From positions 1-8,270 of the forward strand of contig JALUZN010000271.1 in the NCBI GenBank assembly GCA_027011835.1: a stretch of 8,270 bases of DNA. The letters run 5' to 3'. The position numbers and the translations under genes are program-made. This document shows positions 5,739 to 8,270 of the stretch, piece by piece. Origin of the DNA: Draconibacterium sp. GTDB taxonomy: Bacteria > Bacteroidota > Bacteroidia > Bacteroidales > Prolixibacteraceae. Position 1 is the stretch's first letter, and each line of letters begins with the position of its first letter. Under the pieces are notes generated by a model. The model was not told where the DNA came from. It searched no databases and saw only the letters and a program-made list of their open reading frames with translations.

Positions 5739-8183
5739 TTAGTCGTCATCCATCTCGGCTGTTCTTAAAAATGCAGCACGTACAGCAGGCGGACAAGATG
5801 AATCGTAACCTTTTACAGCTTTCCAAATAACTTCATTAAATTGATTGTCGTCAATTCTGTCTTCAATTTTAAAGTTAAATGTTTCGCTCATTTCTTGCCA
5901 CTTATTTGTTGCTTTGTTTATGTCATCAAGATTCACCTGACTTGGTTTGGCATTAAACGGAGGATGATTTGGTGTACTGTTCAAACATCTCCACAAAGGT
6001 GTAGCTGCTGCATCGTACTGGCTCATTGGCGGGAGGCCAAGAATAAGCTCGATGGTGCGTAAAAACGATGCCGTTGTGTACGGTGTATGATCGACAAAAC
6101 CCTGTTTTACAAAACCACCGGCCAGATAACCAGTGCTTCGGTGTGCATCAACATGGTCGGGGCCATTTTGTGCATCATCTTCGACAATTAACACCAGACT
6201 GTTTTTCCAGATAGGGCTGTGACTCAGGTAATCTACAAACAACCCTACAGCCAAATCATTATCGGCAACCTGCGCAAATGGAGTTGGTTTTCCAAGACTT
6301 AATCCTACAGTGTGGTCATTACCAAAGCGAATGGTATTTAGTTGTGGAACTGCGTTTATTGCCAATAGAGAATCGAAATCGTGTTTCCACTGGCGAAAAC
6401 GAATGGTATCGCGAAAGCTAAGATCCCAGCCTCTGTAAGTTGTGCAAAAGTGATCTTTTAACGAAGAAATATTTGGTTTAGAATTACTAATAAATTCGGC
6501 ATACGAACGATAAGACACACCTGCACGTTTACAAAAATCCCATAGAAATCCGTCTTTATTGTTGGCTATTCTGCGCCTGCCCTCTCCGGGATAAGTTCCA
6601 CCCCGCCTGCCATAAGTGGTTGGCCAATTTTTTTCAAGATAATCAGTTGCGTATGCGCCCATTGTCCAATTATGGCCATCGGCACTTACTTCTCCGTTAA
6701 CATAAAAATTATCGAGCAGAACAAATTCGTGCGTAAGCGCATGTTGGTTTGGAGTTATTTTCTTACCGAACAAAACAAGGCTGGCATCACCGTTTCCTTC
6801 CGGAATATCACCTAAAACCTGATCGTAAGTCCGGTTTTCTTTAATAATGTAAAAAACATATTTTATGGGAGATGGATCGCCTATTTTTTGCGGAATAGGA
6901 TTTCCTTCAATACCTTCTGAAATTAACTCTCTGCTTTTAATGTAAGGTGTATTGTTGTAAACTGCCTGCGAATAAAGTTCCAACTGTTTTTCGTCCGGGT
7001 TATTTATTATTTCAAGAGCTCCTTTAAAAAGGCCGCCAATGTACTGAACATTCGTTTTTTGTTCTTTTCCTCCTTGCTGGTAAACCACTGTCGAACCTTT
7101 TCTGTATGGATTAGGACCATAAGGATTTGCCATCGACGTAAGTCCTTTCCCATTACTTACAAGGATTTTATTTTTTGCTGTTCTCACACAACTCGGGTAC
7201 CAGGCCGTAGGAATAAATCCTTTGCTTTTTGTGTCACCGGGTTCAGTTACATCGAACACTGCAAGACAATTATTATCGGCATTTGCAACAAACAAGGTTT
7301 TCTCGTTTTTACTTAAAGCCACGCTATTTGTGGTTGAGCCGGTAGGAGCTCCCGGATAAAGTGCAGCATTAAGTGTTTCAATTACTTTTCTCTTTCGGGT
7401 ATCGATAACCGAAACCGAATTGTCGTTAGCATTTGCTACAAATAAAAAATCACCCTTTTTGGTAAGGCATAAATCATTTGGATTATCGCCGACCAAAATT
7501 GTTCCGGTTATTTTTTGTTTTTCGGTATCGAACAGAACAATTTTGTCACATCCCCAGCAAGAAGCGTAAAGTGTTTTGCGGTCAGGCGATAAAATACATG
7601 TGTAACCCTCGCCTCCCAAAGAGTGTTGCGAAAGAATTTTTTTTGATTTGGTGTCGATAACGTAAAGAGAATTATTCTCTTTTGTGACAGAATAGAGTCT
7701 GTTATTTTTATCATCAATGGCTATTCCTGCAATCGAAATTCTTTCCGGCCACGGTTTGCCAATTACAATAGTATCGGCATTTGAGAATTTTTTATTTCTG
7801 ATTTCATACCTGATAATAATATTGTCGTTTCCTCCCGAGGCATACAATTGTTTTCCATTATCTGAAAAAGTTAATCCCAGCCACGATTTCCCAATCTTAA
7901 TAGTATCTGTAGTTACCCCTTTTTTAATATCGACCAATTGAAGAGTTTGTGTGCTTTGACCATTATTTGTTATGGCTGCCAGCTTTTGAGAAGGAGAAAT
8001 TGCAATATTAAGCGGCAGATCTCCCAACTTAATTATTTTCCCCGCCGGTGTTAGACTCCATCCGTTAGGAAGTGTAATACGTTTTATTTCGCTATTAGTT
8101 TGACCTTGAATATGAAAAGGAATAATCAAGATTACGAAATACAATAAAGAATGTATTGCTGTAAATTTCTTGTTAAATTTCAT
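5739..8183 (-). CDS. Exported YncE-type beta-propeller / phosphoesterase fusion protein
   Basis: An 814-residue protein of the kind annotated as bifunctional YncE family / alkaline phosphatase family. Residues 1-27 form a Sec signal peptide: basic MKFNKK, a hydrophobic core LLYFVILII, and probable cleavage after G27. Residues about 45-345 carry YVTN-type propeller blades, for example NSLYVIDTKSKKIL (171-184) and FLFVANANDNSVSVIDT (246-262). Residues about 440-725 form a phosphoesterase domain related to AcpA/phospholipase C-type enzymes. ENRTYDQ at 449-455 corresponds to the family's metal-binding ENRSFD motif, followed by DNFYVNGEVSADGHNW (491-506) and EDDAQNGPDHVDAHR (668-682), the likely second metal cluster. 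It presumably hydrolyses a phosphate ester outside the cytoplasm; the substrate cannot be read from the sequence. No type IX sorting domain or lipobox is seen. The ATG at 8181-8183 is supported by the signal peptide. No stop or frameshift is seen, and no obvious terminator follows the gene. Confidence 0.9.
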   Translation of the reverse strand: MKFNKKFTAIHSLLYFVILIIPFHIQGQTNSEIKRITLPNGWSLTPAGKIIKLGDLPLNIAISPSQKLAAITNNGQSTQTLQLVDIKKGVTTDTIKIGKSWLGLTFSDNGKQLYASGGNDNIIIRYEIRNKKFSNADTIVIGKPWPERISIAGIAIDDKNNRLYSVTKENNSLYVIDTKSKKILSQHSLGGEGYTCILSPDRKTLYASCWGCDKIVLFDTEKQKITGTILVGDNPNDLCLTKKGDFLFVANANDNSVSVIDTRKRKVIETLNAALYPGAPTGSTTNSVALSKNEKTLFVANADNNCLAVFDVTEPGDTKSKGFIPTAWYPSCVRTAKNKILVSNGKGLTSMANPYGPNPYRKGSTVVYQQGGKEQKTNVQYIGGLFKGALEIINNPDEKQLELYSQAVYNNTPYIKSRELISEGIEGNPIPQKIGDPSPIKYVFYIIKENRTYDQVLGDIPEGNGDASLVLFGKKITPNQHALTHEFVLLDNFYVNGEVSADGHNWTMGAYATDYLEKNWPTTYGRRGGTYPGEGRRRIANNKDGFLWDFCKRAGVSYRSYAEFISNSKPNISSLKDHFCTTYRGWDLSFRDTIRFRQWKHDFDSLLAINAVPQLNTIRFGNDHTVGLSLGKPTPFAQVADNDLAVGLFVDYLSHSPIWKNSLVLIVEDDAQNGPDHVDAHRSTGYLAGGFVKQGFVDHTPYTTASFLRTIELILGLPPMSQYDAAATPLWRCLNSTPNHPPFNAKPSQVNLDDINKATNKWQEMSETFNFKIEDRIDDNQFNEVIWKAVKGYDSSCPPAVRAAFLRTAEMDDD

Positions 8184-8270
8184 CTATTTGGTTTTTTAGA
8201 TTTATTGAATGAATAAAGTAACTAAAAATAGTTGATTCTTTCTTATTCATTTCTTACTTCTCAAAATCAA

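Noticed and set aside
8184..8270. Promoter for the minus-strand phosphoesterase gene.
   Set aside because: Only a partial match (TATTTTTA on the minus strand) is seen, without a correctly spaced -33 element, too weak to list.

Overview
The window looks like a chromosomal segment from a Bacteroidota bacterium, probably a marine or anaerobic Bacteroidales/Marinilabiliales-type lineage. The evidence is moderate-to-low GC, start codons without Shine-Dalgarno sequences, -7-type promoter motifs matching TAnnTTTG, a DUF6266 relic (a family I know from Bacteroidota), and a secreted YncE-type propeller/phosphoesterase fusion. The lineage below phylum level is a guess.

Left part (1-2352, + strand): a class I SAM-dependent methyltransferase of unknown substrate (140-880), then a complete mnmE/trmE (955-2352), the tRNA U34-modifying GTPase, with all G motifs and the C-terminal CIGK.

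Middle part (2353-5675): a small, decayed genomic island inserted at the 3' end of mnmE. The last 9 bases of mnmE plus 3 bases (GGGAAGTAACCA) recur in the same orientation at 5664-5675. The wider 18-base mnmE end (2335-2352) matches 5655-5672 at 14 of 18 positions. From memory, the same 18-base end of trmE/thdF is the attachment site of Salmonella genomic island 1. The island carries one intact gene, an AlbA_2 + GHKL-type ATP-binding protein (2488-4137). Translationally coupled to it by an ATGA overlap is a deletion scar: about 57 codons from the start of a type III restriction Res subunit, joined out of frame to the C-terminal half of a DUF4391 protein. Further right lie a gene-poor stretch with a start-less open frame on the minus strand (4721-4912), a DUF6266 pseudogene with several stops and a frame change (5027-5504), and a rho-independent terminator (5522-5544). 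No integrase is present, so the island looks non-autonomous.

Right part (5739-8183, - strand): a large exported protein with a YVTN-type beta-propeller followed by a phosphoesterase domain. It converges on the island and is probably part of the host backbone.

How the parts fit: the host genes (methyltransferase, mnmE, phosphoesterase) show no shared pathway. The island looks like the remnant of a type III restriction-type defence locus parked behind mnmE. Its effector genes were largely deleted while the AlbA_2/ATPase accessory gene survived.
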